In this document: positions 54,141 to 64,000 of the stretch, in pieces
Numbering within the stretch: position 1 is the first letter of the stretch
How the letters are laid out: each line of letters begins with the position of its first letter
Source: Diphasiastrum complanatum
Lineage: Eukaryota > Streptophyta > Lycopodiopsida > Lycopodiales > Lycopodiaceae
NCBI GenBank assembly: GCA_029204225.1
Contig: CM055114.1
Location: forward strand, 20,003,049-20,067,048
Reading direction: 5' to 3'
DNA: 64,000 nucleotides
Notes under the pieces: generated by a model
The model's input: only the letters and a program-made list of their open reading frames with translations
The model's database searches: none
What the model was told of the DNA's origin: nothing
Position numbers and translations under genes: made by a program

Positions 54141-54740
54141 GGAGTGTGAAAAATTGTCAACTAGTTTGTTGTTTTTTGGAGGCCAAATGATGAGATCTCA
54201 ACTTAGATATAGTTTCATATTTGTCAATAAGGGCCTAATAGTGTTTGTTCTATTTTTGGCAAAGAGATAAGTGGATGAGGTCAATTTTGGACCCATTCTA
54301 ATTGGCTAAATATGATACATTGCATCTAGACTAGTATTTCTAGGTTTTTGATGAAGTATTTAGTTGTTTTCAATTCAGGTCAAGTTTGGGGCAAGTGGAC
54401 AAATGATATTTTGGAAGCTATAAATAGCTGTACCTTCAATGGCAAAATAATCAATCAAAGTTCTTTCGTTGTAGAAAATTCATCTCTTGTGTTTCTATGT
54501 CCATTTGATGTGATATCTTGAGTTTCTATGTGTAGAATGTTGATTTTATGGTTGATTTAGCTTTCACACGTGTGAATTATTGTACTGTATTGATGTTGTA
54601 CGGACATGGAGAGTCCTAAGTCATATCTAAGTGTTTATGATCAAATTTGTGTGCATTTCTAAATTCTAGCATGCATAAAGTAGTCTTCCAATTGCTGTTC
54701 CTTTGTTGTTGACACCAGCAACAGTTCTGGAACCCTAGCA
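54141..54740 (+). repeat. LTR-B, right arm, long form
   Basis: TGTGAAAAATTGTCAAC to TTGACACCAGCAACAG; TATA-like GCTATAAATAGC near 54,420. Keeps the half that the left arm lost. Followed by AGTAGTATCAGAGAG, a weak PBS-like word. Confidence 0.6.
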
Positions 54741-54774
54741 GTAGTATCAGAGAGTGTGGTGGTGAAATCTTCCA

Positions 54775-55497
54775 TCAAATTGGCAGGAGGAGCGAGGTGC
54801 TTTGGTGGGGCAGGTAAGGCTAAACGTTCCGGGTATCCAAGAACAGATTGTCGAGGTCTAGCTGCTAGATTTCCTCCATACTATGGTTCTCAGTATCCCA
54901 TTTGCGCATACCGTTGCTGAATTATCCGAGGATTGAAGTTGCAAAAAACAGTCTCATGATCAGACGAGTTACACAAATGGCATACACTGATTTCCATTCA
55001 TTTTTTCAACTGAGGACACTCATTCACTGTGTGATCACCTATACAAATAGAACACCAGACATTTTCCCTGGTAGGAAAAGTCTGCAAACTTCTCAGGTTC
55101 CTTGTTCTTGGGATTAGATTCTTCAAAACCAGCACAAAAAAGTGGTTCCTGATGGACTCCTGGTTTTGCTTGAGCTAAATTTTGCGCTAAGACTTCTTTT
55201 GCTTTTGGCACCAAATTCAGGAACTCTCCCAATAAAATAGTGATCTTACTAGATAAAATATTCATGAGCAGTTCTGTTTGCGGTGCTTCTGGTTCAGTCA
55301 TCTTGAAGGGTTCTTCATGATGATGCATTAGAGCAAATTTCTAATTTCTTAGTACAGGCTTCAAATTCATGATCAAAATCAGGTAACTGATCATTCATAT
55401 CTATACGTGAATTTCTTGGTGGCTGCAATGGTGAAGAACGAACTTCGGTTGTTGCTTTAGCAGCTTCAAGCTCCTCTTCTTCTTGCAGATGTTTAAT
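54775..55497 (-). pseudogene. Gypsy gag, second tandem partial copy (right arm only)
   Basis: A diverged repeat of the gag middle: TELLMNILSSKITILLGEFL, PEKFADFS, HTVNECPQLKK, then the region down to KHLAPPANLME. It keeps in frame the codons that the main copy lost 2 nt from (CACCTCGCTCCTCCTGCC versus CACCTCTCCTCTTGCC). It follows a peptide of the pre-protease linker, so it is out of order for a normal element. Confidence 0.65.
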
Positions 55498-57087
55498 CTA
55501 TTGCCTCATATCCTGATATCTTCTTTTTTCTACATGAAGATTTAAATAGACTCCAGATGCTGTTGGTATATCAGTTAATGGTATAGAAGCAGTAGGTACT
55601 GGATCCGCTATTGGTTCTTTTTGCTTTTGTGCTCTGGTGACCACCATCAAGGGTACACTTGGTTTATTATGAGCTACTAGTCTTCGCTTGATTGTTATCA
55701 AATTTACAGGAGCTGTAGTCGGTGGTGGCTTGGTCTTGCTGGACAATCTTTATAGCAATGCCCATAACCACAGTCATGACATAATGGTATAAATTTTTTT
55801 TTTATTTGGACATTCTGCAACTTTGTGATTTTCTCCACATGCAAAGCATCCAAGTGGTGCTCTGGTCCAGTTTTTAGATGCCTGTTGTTGCGCGGCAGCA
55901 TAAATAGCATACTGTTCTGAAGATCCACTTTTTGTATCATTACCATAGTTCCATTGCTCTGCACTTCTGTATGGTTCTCGTTCCATCAAATTGGCAAGAG
56001 GAGAGGTGCTTTGGTGGGGCAGGTAAGGCTAAACGTTCCGGGTATCCATGAGCAGATTGTCGAGGTCTGGCTGCTGGATTTCCTCTATACTGTGGTTCTC
56101 GGTATCCCATGTGGGCATACCGTTGCTGAATTATCTAAGGATTGCAAAAAGCAATCTCATGATTAGGCGAATTACACAAATGGCATACAATGATTTCCAT
56201 TCGTTTTTTCAATTGAGGACATTCATTCACTGTGTGATCTCCCCATATACAAATAGAACACCAAACATTTTCCCTGGTAGGAAAAGTCTTTGAAAACTTC
56301 TCAGGTTCCTTGTTCGCTTGTCCATGGAAATCTTCCAATGCTTTGATCTTCTCATCAAATTGCGACTGCAACTTTTCCATTTGTTTTTGCTGGTTCTTCC
56401 CGAGTTTCTCGAACTCAATGAGCATCATTTCTACAGTAGCATTGACATTCGTTGGTGCAATAGTGGTGGATTTCATAGTGGTCTGCCCTGCTGTATAAGA
56501 CAACATACTTATATTCGGCTCATCGTCTGAATGTTCATCCTCCTCCCGAATTGCATCATCCATAGCTTTCTGCAACATTGCGTACTCATTATGGTGTTTC
56601 AGCTCACATCTGATCCTTTTAGGTAAACTTGACAAAAACTACATAATCATGGCATTTTCGTTAATCAGCTCAGGTTCGCACTCAGATCTGAGGCATTTTA
56701 CCCGTTTAATGTAATCTCAAACCATTTCCCGCTTTCTCATTTTAATTTTACTTAAAAGTAGGAAAGGGTCTTCCATAAACTTTTGAGGTTTGAACCGTGT
56801 GATAAGGGTTCTTTTAACAATCTCCCAAACTGTACGCTCAATTTCATCTGATTATAATACCAATCTTGTGCTGCGCCTATGAAGGCCATAGGAAAAAGCT
56901 TAAGTTTGTCTTGGGGAAAAATTTCGCCATAGACTTCACAAGATTCAGAATAGATATGAGGAAATCTAACTAGATCTGTTAATCCATTGTATTTGGGTAG
57001 ATCCAAATGGGGTGCTCTTCTAACAATGATGGGATTGACTTCCTGAGGAGCACCTCCAAGGGCAGCCATCTTTACAGATTGAATCAA
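55498..57087 (-). pseudogene. Ty3/gypsy gag, right arm, with start and linker
   Basis: Starts MIQSVKMAALGGAPQEVNPI at 57,087, then LDLPKYNGLTDLVRF, a frameshift, TGA and TAG as in the left arm, LPKRIRCELKHHNEYAML, coiled-coil-like stretch, CSICIWGDHTVNEC, CHLCNSPNHEIAFC, a 2-nt frameshift, CFACGENHKVAEC and CHDCGYGHCYKDC, then the linker (PPPTTAPVNLITIKRR, VVTRAQKQKEP). It reaches further than the left copy, but no protease motif was found. Four zinc knuckles total; two have the short CX2CX3HX4C spacing. Confidence 0.8.
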
Positions 57088-58253
57088 GTAGACAATGATA
57101 TTGGATCTAGATTTTCAATCAAAACTGTCTCAGATCAGATCTGCTAGATCTATTCCACTTTTGAAGAATTAGATTTCTATATCATTTAAAAGATTTAAAA
57201 ATTCAATCAATCGATACTTCTCAAAAATGAAAAATTTCTCTGAATTAAAATCAGACTGTATCATATCTGACCCAAAATTTGATAGACTTGATCTGGAAAG
57301 TCAGAACCTAAAAATAGAATTGGCAAAGGTTCCCTAGGCGAAGGTTCAACAGTGCTATTTTTGAGAAAAACTCTCTGATCAGGTTTTTTTGACAATTTCT
57401 ACGGAAATAACCTTCGTAGAACTCTCAAAATCAAAATCTGACATAGATAAAGCTAGGGTAAACTCGACGAAGGTTTTTGGCATACAAAAACACAGTTTAT
57501 GTAGTTTGGCGAGGGTAAAAATCAAGATTTTCTATGATGTACATAGGAAGAATGTTTGCTGAACTCAAATATAGTATTTTATTATAAATAGAATGTTCTA
57601 GAATTTTGGTAACGATTTTGGCAAAAAATCAAGTGTAATACTGGTATTTTTGCAAAAAGGGGATTTTTTTGGCAAAAATATGATAATATGACAACTGATC
57701 CTCTGAGAAAACTTTCTACTTCTGATATTGTTCTTCGCTGACCTGGCAGTAGATAGATCTAAATCACACCTATGCACAGTGAATCGGACAAAGGTTCTTT
57801 TTCTGTATTTTTTAGGGTTTTGATGATTTTTTGGTGTTTTTTGATATTTCCAAAAATTTGCTAAGAAGGATTGTTTTCCCTTCAAACTGAAGGTTCTGTG
57901 ATCAAAACCAAAGGTGTCTGCAACTCGGTGAAGGTTTTTCAGAAAGAGGGCAAAAGTTATCAGCTCTGATGGCGATTTTTATCTCCTCTTGGCTAAAATC
58001 TGGCAGATTTGACCGATTTTTGTTGTTTTTTCTGATATCTCAGATCCAAATGGATCTTAAGATTTGTGATCTGAATAGCTTTCCCTGTTACATAATCAAA
58101 TTAGATTTCAAACAAGCAAATCCACTCAAATCAAGCAAAATCACTCCAAAACTAACCCTAAATATAGATCTAACATTATTCATGCAATGACAAGATGCCT
58201 ACTGCAAGCTAACCATCTAACAAACATACTGCAAACTGAAAAATTTGCATAGC
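57088..58253 (-). other. Gypsy untranslated leader, right arm (full)
   Basis: About 1.17 kb, rich in AGATCT and GCGAAGG/ACGAAGG words (for example near 57,350 and 57,465), without a supported gene. The left arm lacks 57,037-57,868. Long leaders are usual in plant gypsy elements. Confidence 0.55.
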
Positions 58254-58271
58254 TCCCCGACAACGACACCA
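58254..58271 (-). other. Gypsy primer-binding site, right arm
   Basis: Same decayed motif as at 35,617, in reverse. Confidence 0.7.
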
Positions 58272-58275
58272 AAAT

Positions 58276-58980
58276 TGTAGTCGGTTTCTTTCCTTGCCTA
58301 ACATCAACCCAAGATCTAATCAATCTAACATCAAAGAGATGAAGTTAGTTGTCACGCATAGATTCGTTCCCATGAGAGCGATAGTATAGTCAGATTCACA
58401 TTTAACCCTAAACCCTAAACCCTAAGCATTAACACTACATCCACTAACACTAGATCCATAACAAGAAGGCTTACACTTTCTCTATCTTCCTTTCTCCCTC
58501 ATAGAAAGTATAAAAACATGCAATCCCAATAACAATCAAATACAACAATTAGCAAAACACAAATAAAGCATGAGAGATGGAGGAAAAGTGATAGAGAGCA
58601 AAGACATTCATCAATCCATTCACAAGAGAACCAATCTGCTTTATTGAAATGAAAAAATAAAACATGTGTAGGAACTCGAGTTGGTCCCTTTTTATAGTGG
58701 AGAGGAGGACACTGGCCTCTGAATCCTATTGGTCCATTTCTACCTCCCTAATTATTCAAATCTAAAAAAGAGTGGGAACCATCCAAATTGGAGGGAAACC
58801 CAACTTTATTCACTAACTTGATATTTAGGCCCTGCGACATTAAAAGTCCCGCAAAAAGGCCTAAAGTTTCGATGTCGCCAAACTTTGTAATTTGTCTTCT
58901 ATCACAACAAGTCCCTTTGCATCCCAGGCCAAATTGAATATAAGTCGAAAAAAACCCTCTCCATTAGCTGAGTTACTCAT
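58276..58980 (-). repeat. Ty3/gypsy 5' LTR, right arm
   Basis: TATAAAAA (minus) at 58,689-58,696 and AATAAAG near 58,645. Telomere-like repeat at 58,403-58,424. About 112 bp shorter than the left copy. Confidence 0.65.
58403..58424. repeat. Short telomere-like (CCCTAAA) run
   Basis: AACCCTAAACCCTAAACCCTAA: three plant-type telomeric units (telobox) inside the gypsy LTR. The left arm has a single TTAGGG at the equivalent place, so the run expanded or contracted after the arms formed. Confidence 0.7.
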
Positions 58981-59809
58981 TGTTTGATGTTAGCATTTTG
59001 TTGGTGTTGGTTGGAGGATTGTTATTGTTTACAATTTTAGTGGGTGATGTATTGAGAATTATGTTTGGTTAAAGGATATTGTTGGAGATACGCTTTAATG
59101 AGTCTTGGTGTTAATATTTTAAGACCATTATGGTTTGTCGTGGATTTACGAGGTGTTTTGTTGTTCTAGTTATGTAGTTTGGTTGATAGTCAGGTTTTTG
59201 TTTTACTAGTTACGACTTTTTGTGGCTTTTGGCATCTTGTAGCTTATGGCATTCTGAAATTAATGGAATTTTGCGGCTTACGACATTTACATATAAATAT
59301 TAAATAGCGTTTCATGGTCTTATAGAGTTCCGTGGTGTTTCATGATCTTACAGAGTTTGTGGTCTATGTATATTAGGTGTGTTGTGGTCAGTTTGATATC
59401 AGTACTGTAATTTGTGGCTATGTTAAGATGTCATGCAATTCTCTTTTTCACGCACTTAGTGACACTTCTACATGGTTTCTTTTTGAGAGTTGTGTTTTTT
59501 TTTTTGTAAGCGGTGGAGTACACGTGTCATACATTTGGTGTTGTGCTATTATTCATTTTAGTGTGTGTAGGGTTAAGAATGAACTAAAAGGTTTTTTGCG
59601 TGAGAGTTTTGCACTTTGCAAAGTATGTTCTAGATTCTTGTTTTCTATTCGCAATTCTTAGCATTCTATTTTCTTGTGCTTCCGTGAATCGACAATGGTT
59701 CGCTATGCCACACATGACGAAGGGTTTTGATTTCATTTGACAACCAGAAGTTAATGTCGTGGTGATTCTATCTTATTTAGCAAAGATGGGATTGTAGCAT
59801 TTAGCGGTT
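58981..59809. other. AT-rich segment without a clear gene, right arm
   Basis: Partner of 33,962-34,799. The open frame 59,377-59,661 depends on an 11-T run that is 10 long in the left arm, so it is not supported as a gene. Confidence 0.4.
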
Positions 59810-60025
59810 CTTTAGTCTACCAAGGTAGTAGATGCGGCAAAGGAGTTTATTGTTAATCTTGGTGTGGTGAGAATGGAGCTTTATGTACAATAGTTCGGGG
59901 CAGTTGGATGATAATAACTGAAGAGGCATATTGCAATGCGTTGGAGTCATGTTTTGAATTTATGGAGCCAGAGTTTCTTGTAGTGGTAATGTCAGAATTT
60001 TTCCTCCACAGGATCAAGGTTATCG
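59810..60025 (+). pseudogene. Unidentified decayed coding segment, right-arm copy
   Basis: STKVVDAAKEFIVNLGV, then a 1-nt loss, then GENGALCTIVRGSWMIITEE and EFMEPEFLVVVMSEFF. See 33,746-33,961 for the open copy. Confidence 0.4.
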
Positions 60026-60740
60026 CTTAAGCATGTGTAAATCCTCTGCATTAGGATAGATAGTTTTTGGGAGGCAAATAGAGCACAATCTCTATGAAAT
60101 CAATTGCATTAATTTAGGCTACTTTGAAATGTGGAAAAATACTATGGGGATTTTGCTCAATTTTAGACAAGCTTACAGTAAGCATAAGCATATTGAGGGG
60201 GGGGCATACATGTTAGCAGGATTTGCGATAATTTTGGTGTATAAGGAATCTGACAGTGGTTGATATGAGCAGTGTGATTTCTCTCTCTCTCTCTCACTCT
60301 CTCTCTCTCTCTCAACTCACATTATCGCTATTTTTCATTCTAAAGCCCTAAAAAAAGTTTACCCCTATGAAAAGCCCTAATTTTTTGAAAAATCCTTTCC
60401 CTCACCCTCGTCACACTGGCTCCTATGCGCTCTCTTTCTCCACGCATATATATATCCTTCTCTCTCTACAAAAGTTCTACATTTTCCTCTTTCTACTCTT
60501 TTCTGAAAAGTTCCAAAAAACTGTCCATCGCCCTTCAGCTGTGCCCTTCAACTGCCTGTCATTGAAGACTTAGGGCACACGTGGCCCAATGAAAATGCAA
60601 GAAACGCATTTTTTCCATCAATGCTAACATTCTCTCTCTCAACTCACATTATTGCTATTTTTTGTTCTAACCCTAAAACAATCCTAAAAAATTTAAAAAA
60701 ACTACGCTCCTCTCACGGCCCCCTCTCTATCACGTTGCTC
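60026..60740 (-). other. GA/CT-rich region with G-box, right arm
   Basis: (CT)n at 60,281-60,313, G-box CACGTG at 60,578-60,583, TATA-like ATATATATATCC near 60,450. Same internal duplication as the left arm. Confidence 0.45.
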
Positions 60741-60809
60741 TTTTATATATCTCTCTCTCTCTAGAATGTTCTCCTTCTCTCTCTAGATGGTTCTCTTTCT
60801 AGAAGGTTC
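60741..60809 (-). promoter_or_regulatory. Heat-shock-element and TATA cluster, right arm
   Basis: Minus strand: GAACCTTCTAGAA at 60,809-60,797, GAACATTC at 60,771-60,764, TATATAAAA at about 60,749-60,741. Fully conserved with the left arm, with matching spacing. Confidence 0.45.
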
Positions 60810-60814
60810 TCTCT

Positions 60815-61821
60815 GCAGAGATTAGTGGTGGACAAACTCACCAAGACGTACAAGGTTTTTGTGGTAAGAGGGCAGTTTAGAGACGAGATGGGATATGTAG
60901 CCACGATGCATGTGTTGAGTCAATATCTAACCGTTGGAATGAAAGTGGAAGCGTAAAGTTATAGCTTATGGACTCCATGCATCGACGAACAATTGTTTGT
61001 GGCAAGGTTATGTATGCCATGCTTGATCTCCGCCTTGATACAATGATGGCGTAAAATATTGAAGATGGTGTTTGGAGTGAAAATAGCATACATTCAATGT
61101 GGACAATGCAATATAAGATCGAACTAAAACCAAAAGGGAAAGGAATTATAACAGTCAAACGCGTTCTGGTGGGTATTAGAGGTCGTCTCTTTATGGTTCT
61201 GTCTTGTGGTTGTACTATTTCTGACATTGCAATATGGGAGGTGAACATAGACTCGACTGCAGAGTGGAAGGAGCTGGTTGCCACCATTCCTCACCAACTT
61301 ATTGCGGATGTCTTCTCGGATGTAACTTTGACGTAAATAATCCTAGTGGGTGTTAGACGTCTATTCTTTTATGACTGCTTTGTTCAAGTAGATTTTTGAA
61401 CCGCAGCTTCTCTCTCCACGTTTCCATAGAAAAAGTCGATAATTGCTCATCAACAAATGCTAACTTATTTTGTTCTTATATGTGCTCATTACTTACTAGT
61501 TTATCGTATAACACTAAAATCTTTCTCTTTCGCTGATGATTTATCGCAGAGGTGGATTGTTGGTGGTGGGCAACAGGCTTTGAGGATTACATAGTATTGA
61601 GGTGGCATGAATTTAGGAACTCCAACACATTGAGAACTATAGTGTACGACTTATTGCAAGGATCATGGCAAAGGAGTCCACATACAATATGGCCACTGGG
61701 CATGGCCAAGTACGTAATAGTCCAGAATGGTGTTGGGAGTCTTCGTTTATACATGCAACCCTAACATGCAATGCCATGGTGCCGTGTACACGATGAGAGC
61801 TAGCTAACACATTTAAATCTT
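60815..61821 (+). pseudogene. F-box pseudogene, right-arm copy, 5'-truncated
   Basis: LVVDKLTKTYKVFVVRGQFRDE..., then a 1-nt loss before SISNRW, stop after SGSVKL, stop in MMA-stop-NIEDGVW, an open stretch 61,097-61,336 (MWTMQYKIELKPKGKGIITV ... VATIPHQLIADVF), lost splice donor, and exon 2 61,552-61,764 (DCWWWATGFEDYIV). The AATGAAAGTGG missing from the 7.4 kb gene is present. Confidence 0.8.
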
Positions 61822-62461
61822 GCTCGCGTTTAATTGACAATCTTAAGCCTACATAATAAAAGCCCTTTCATATTTTGTACAATAATTTGATCAAAGAGTA
61901 TCACAATATGCCCCGTGTTTTGGCAAAACTATAGAAGAATTGTTTGTTGAATCAAAATTTTACAACTATCATGATTTTGGATTGCATTTTGTAGGACATC
62001 AAAAAGTCTTTCAAGATTTCAAACTTTGTATAAAACATTATTGCAATGTAGCTTTTCATCTACACCATTCACATTATTAAAAAGAAAAATTTATAGGAGG
62101 CCATATAGGTATTGAGAAAATGCTTTTGATGAAAGCAAACAAATTCACTAAAAAGAATTAGTGAAGGCGCTTTGGTTTCATTTTATGACACATTAATCTA
62201 ACACCTAGCAGTTATGGAGAGCAAAATTACGTTTGGTTAGGATCACACACAAGTATCTATGGTTAAGTTTTGGGCCGCTAGGACACATGATACAAGACAT
62301 TGTCTCATGGGACCAATATCATAAAACATGTGAGAAATCAGATCCAAAACATGACAACTGGATCAAGAGATCATGCATTTTGTTAGGATCATACACAAGC
62401 TAGAAATCATGCATTTACCATGCTAGAACTTGGAAATACATGAAGATCTAATCAAAATCAC
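61822..62461. other. Unidentified AT-rich segment, right arm
   Basis: Partner of 30,786-31,429; no gene supported. Confidence 0.4.
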
Positions 62462-62878
62462 TCTCTTTGCTGAGGGCTTTCATCTCTTTGCTTCAACAAC
62501 ATTCAGCACAGTTTGGAGGAGGACCAGCTCCCATCAGAGCATTTTCCTTGGCGGATAGTTAGCAGAAGTACTTCTGCTAAATTTGGCGGCCATATTTTTT
62601 TTTTTAGCAGATTATTTCCGGCATCTAAGTCCAGCTTCTTTGTGTCCAGCGCCCAATTCCCTCATCTCCTTCGTCCGTTTCTCCATCCATTTTCACCCCA
62701 CTCTTCACTTTTGCTTGCAGGCTGTCTAGCCCCTTCATACTTGTCACTTTCGCCCGTTTTTGTCTCCGTTTGTAGCCATTTTTCACATTTGATTGCAGGC
62801 TGTTCAGCGCCCATCTCCACCCTCATACTTGTTGTTTTTTCAGCCTACTTGAAGCATTTTTTTTTCCAGCATCTATTG
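62462..62878 (+). repeat. Leader segment, composite unit copy 5
   Basis: Begins at CACTCTCTTTGCTGAGGG without a PBS. A frame from 62,513 (MEEDQLPSEHFPWRI) runs to the RNase H border but has no gag features. Confidence 0.6.
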
Positions 62879-63369
62879 CAACATTATTCAATTTTCCAAG
62901 TGGTTATTCAGATGCAAGTTGGGTAGGAGATGTAGACACTCATAAATCCACTTTCGGATTCACATTCTTCCTCAACAATGTTCCTATTTCATGGAATAGT
63001 CGCAAGAAAACTTTGAAAGCTATATCTTCCACTAAATTAGAGTATATCGTAGCCTTGCAAGCTACAAAGAAAGCAGTGTGGTTGAGAGACTTACTTTCAT
63101 ATATCAGTCTGAATCAATATGCACCGACAGTTCTATTTTGTGATAATCAAAGTGCCATTGCTTTATCATCCAACCCTAGTTATCATTCTAGGAGTAAGCA
63201 CATTGAAATTAAGTATCACTATGTCAGAAGCAAAGTTCTCGACAAAGAGGTTGACTGGCAGTATTGTCAAACGCAAGATATGATAGCGGATATTTTTACT
63301 AAAGCATTATTACACAAGAAATTTTGTGCAGAACTAAGTTTGAAGGTCTGGATTCAGATTAAGGGGGAG
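62879..63369 (+). pseudogene. Copia RNase H fragment (family A), copy 5, open
   Basis: [73 protein letters not shown] without a stop, running into the LTR (ILLVID-stop at 63,397). Polypurine tract AAGGGGGAG at 63,361-63,369. Confidence 0.85.
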
Positions 63370-64000
63370 TGTTGGATTATTCTCTTGGTTATCGACTAAT
63401 TGATCTTTAATCTTCATCCACCCTAACCATTTAGCAAGTAAATTTTCAAGATGACTAACTGGAAGGATGATAGTGCATCATGGCCAACTGGTTGTCGTGA
63501 TTGATGACCTAATTGCTTAGTATAAATAGCTGATCATACTTCTATTACTTTTCAAGTTATTGAACAATGTACTGAAGCAACTCTCTGAAGCTTTCAATCT
63601 TGTACACTCTTGAGCATTCTAGCTCATTTCTTTAGACTTGATTTAGAGTATTGCTATTGCGCTTATTGATTAGTAGCAGAAGTGCTTCAGATAGGGTTTC
63701 ATTTACTCAGAGATAGTTTTGATTCGCAATTATCTTGTGCTCATTAGCATCTGATTTGTTTCTTTTACTGAATAAATCTATCCTTTATTCCATTCAGTAT
63801 TATGTCAAAATGTATGCATCTTTGTGATTATTTGTAACTGATAATCTCTTACTGTTTTTTCTGATAATTCAATACTTCATTGTTTGGCTATGTAATCACT
63901 TTAGCTTATGGCCTTCTCAAAGCTAGTTGCTAAATGACTGAACGTGACTTCTATCACTACTTTTGTTCAATATTAATAGACGTGGTCATGCATAGGAAAG
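63370..64000 (+). repeat. LTR-A, copy 5 (deleted form), cut by window end
   Basis: TGTTGGATTATTCTC start at 63,370 after the polypurine tract. TATA-like GTATAAATAGC near 63,519. It shares the 250-bp internal deletion with copy 3. Confidence 0.7.

Larger units (their letters stand above)
48961..64000. repeat. Right arm of the giant imperfect palindrome
   Basis: Reverse complement of the left arm, starting AACTGGTCAACAAC. It is the longer arm inside the gypsy element and continues beyond the window. Members are listed separately below. Confidence 0.85.

Noticed and set aside
58403-58424. Ancient telomere fusion site
   Set aside because: Only three units, inside an LTR, and the other arm has one.
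59377-59661. 94-codon plus-strand ORF in the right arm
   Set aside because: It crosses an 11-T run that is 10 long in the left arm, so the frame is not conserved.
60367-60573. 68-codon ORF and its left-arm antisense partner at 33,015-33,362
   Set aside because: Low-complexity CT/GA-rich DNA; the two arms are open on different spans and no motif is seen.

Overview
The window looks like repeat-rich nuclear DNA of a land plant. It is AT-rich, with decayed Ty1/copia and Ty3/gypsy elements, plant-type primer-binding sites (initiator tRNA-Met type TGGTATCAGAGC and the gypsy motif TGGTGTCGTTGTCGGGGA) and a two-exon F-box gene with a GT-AG intron. I cannot name the species; a non-seed plant is possible, but that is only an impression. 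No complete autonomous element and no undamaged gene was found.

Layout. 1-4,775: an unidentified ORF remnant, then composite unit copy 1 (LTR-F-like segment, unidentified fragment with (TG)n, LTR-A, RNase H, leader, tRNA-Met PBS, LTR-C). 4,776-10,157: an F-box gene (minus strand, one 11-nt frameshift) between two outward-facing copia integrase/RT remnants. 10,152-15,109: tandem and inverted scraps of copia families A and B, including a 1.7 kb tandem duplication. 15,110-22,165: copia RT tail, transposase-like gene, composite unit copy 2 and an unidentified segment; this block recurs directly at 41,822-48,960. 21,872-27,821: further copies of the 7.6-11.3 kb and 0-0.8 kb material. 27,822-30,785: composite unit copy 3.

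From about 29.3 kb to the window end the sequence forms one very large imperfect palindrome. The left arm is 29,288-42,877, the right arm 48,961-64,000, and the 6.1 kb spacer is the second copy of the 16.1-22.2 kb region. Each arm carries, from outside in: LTR-A/RNase H, a truncated F-box pseudogene, a promoter-like heat-shock-element/TATA block, an unidentified decayed reading frame, a gypsy LTR-PBS-gag remnant, a copia B RT/RNase H, a copia D leader and gag start, a copia RT and a transposase-like gene. The arms differ by several deletions and by private stops, so they have diverged since they formed.

How it works together. No host pathway is evident. Shared unusual junctions (RT fused head-on to RNase H, leader fused directly to RNase H, gag fused to RT) show that already scrambled cassettes were copied as units, directly and inverted. 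The strongest candidate for something new is this amplifying mosaic and its palindrome, which if transcribed would give long double-stranded RNA. Family calls rest on reading motifs by eye; identities, ages and expression were not computed.
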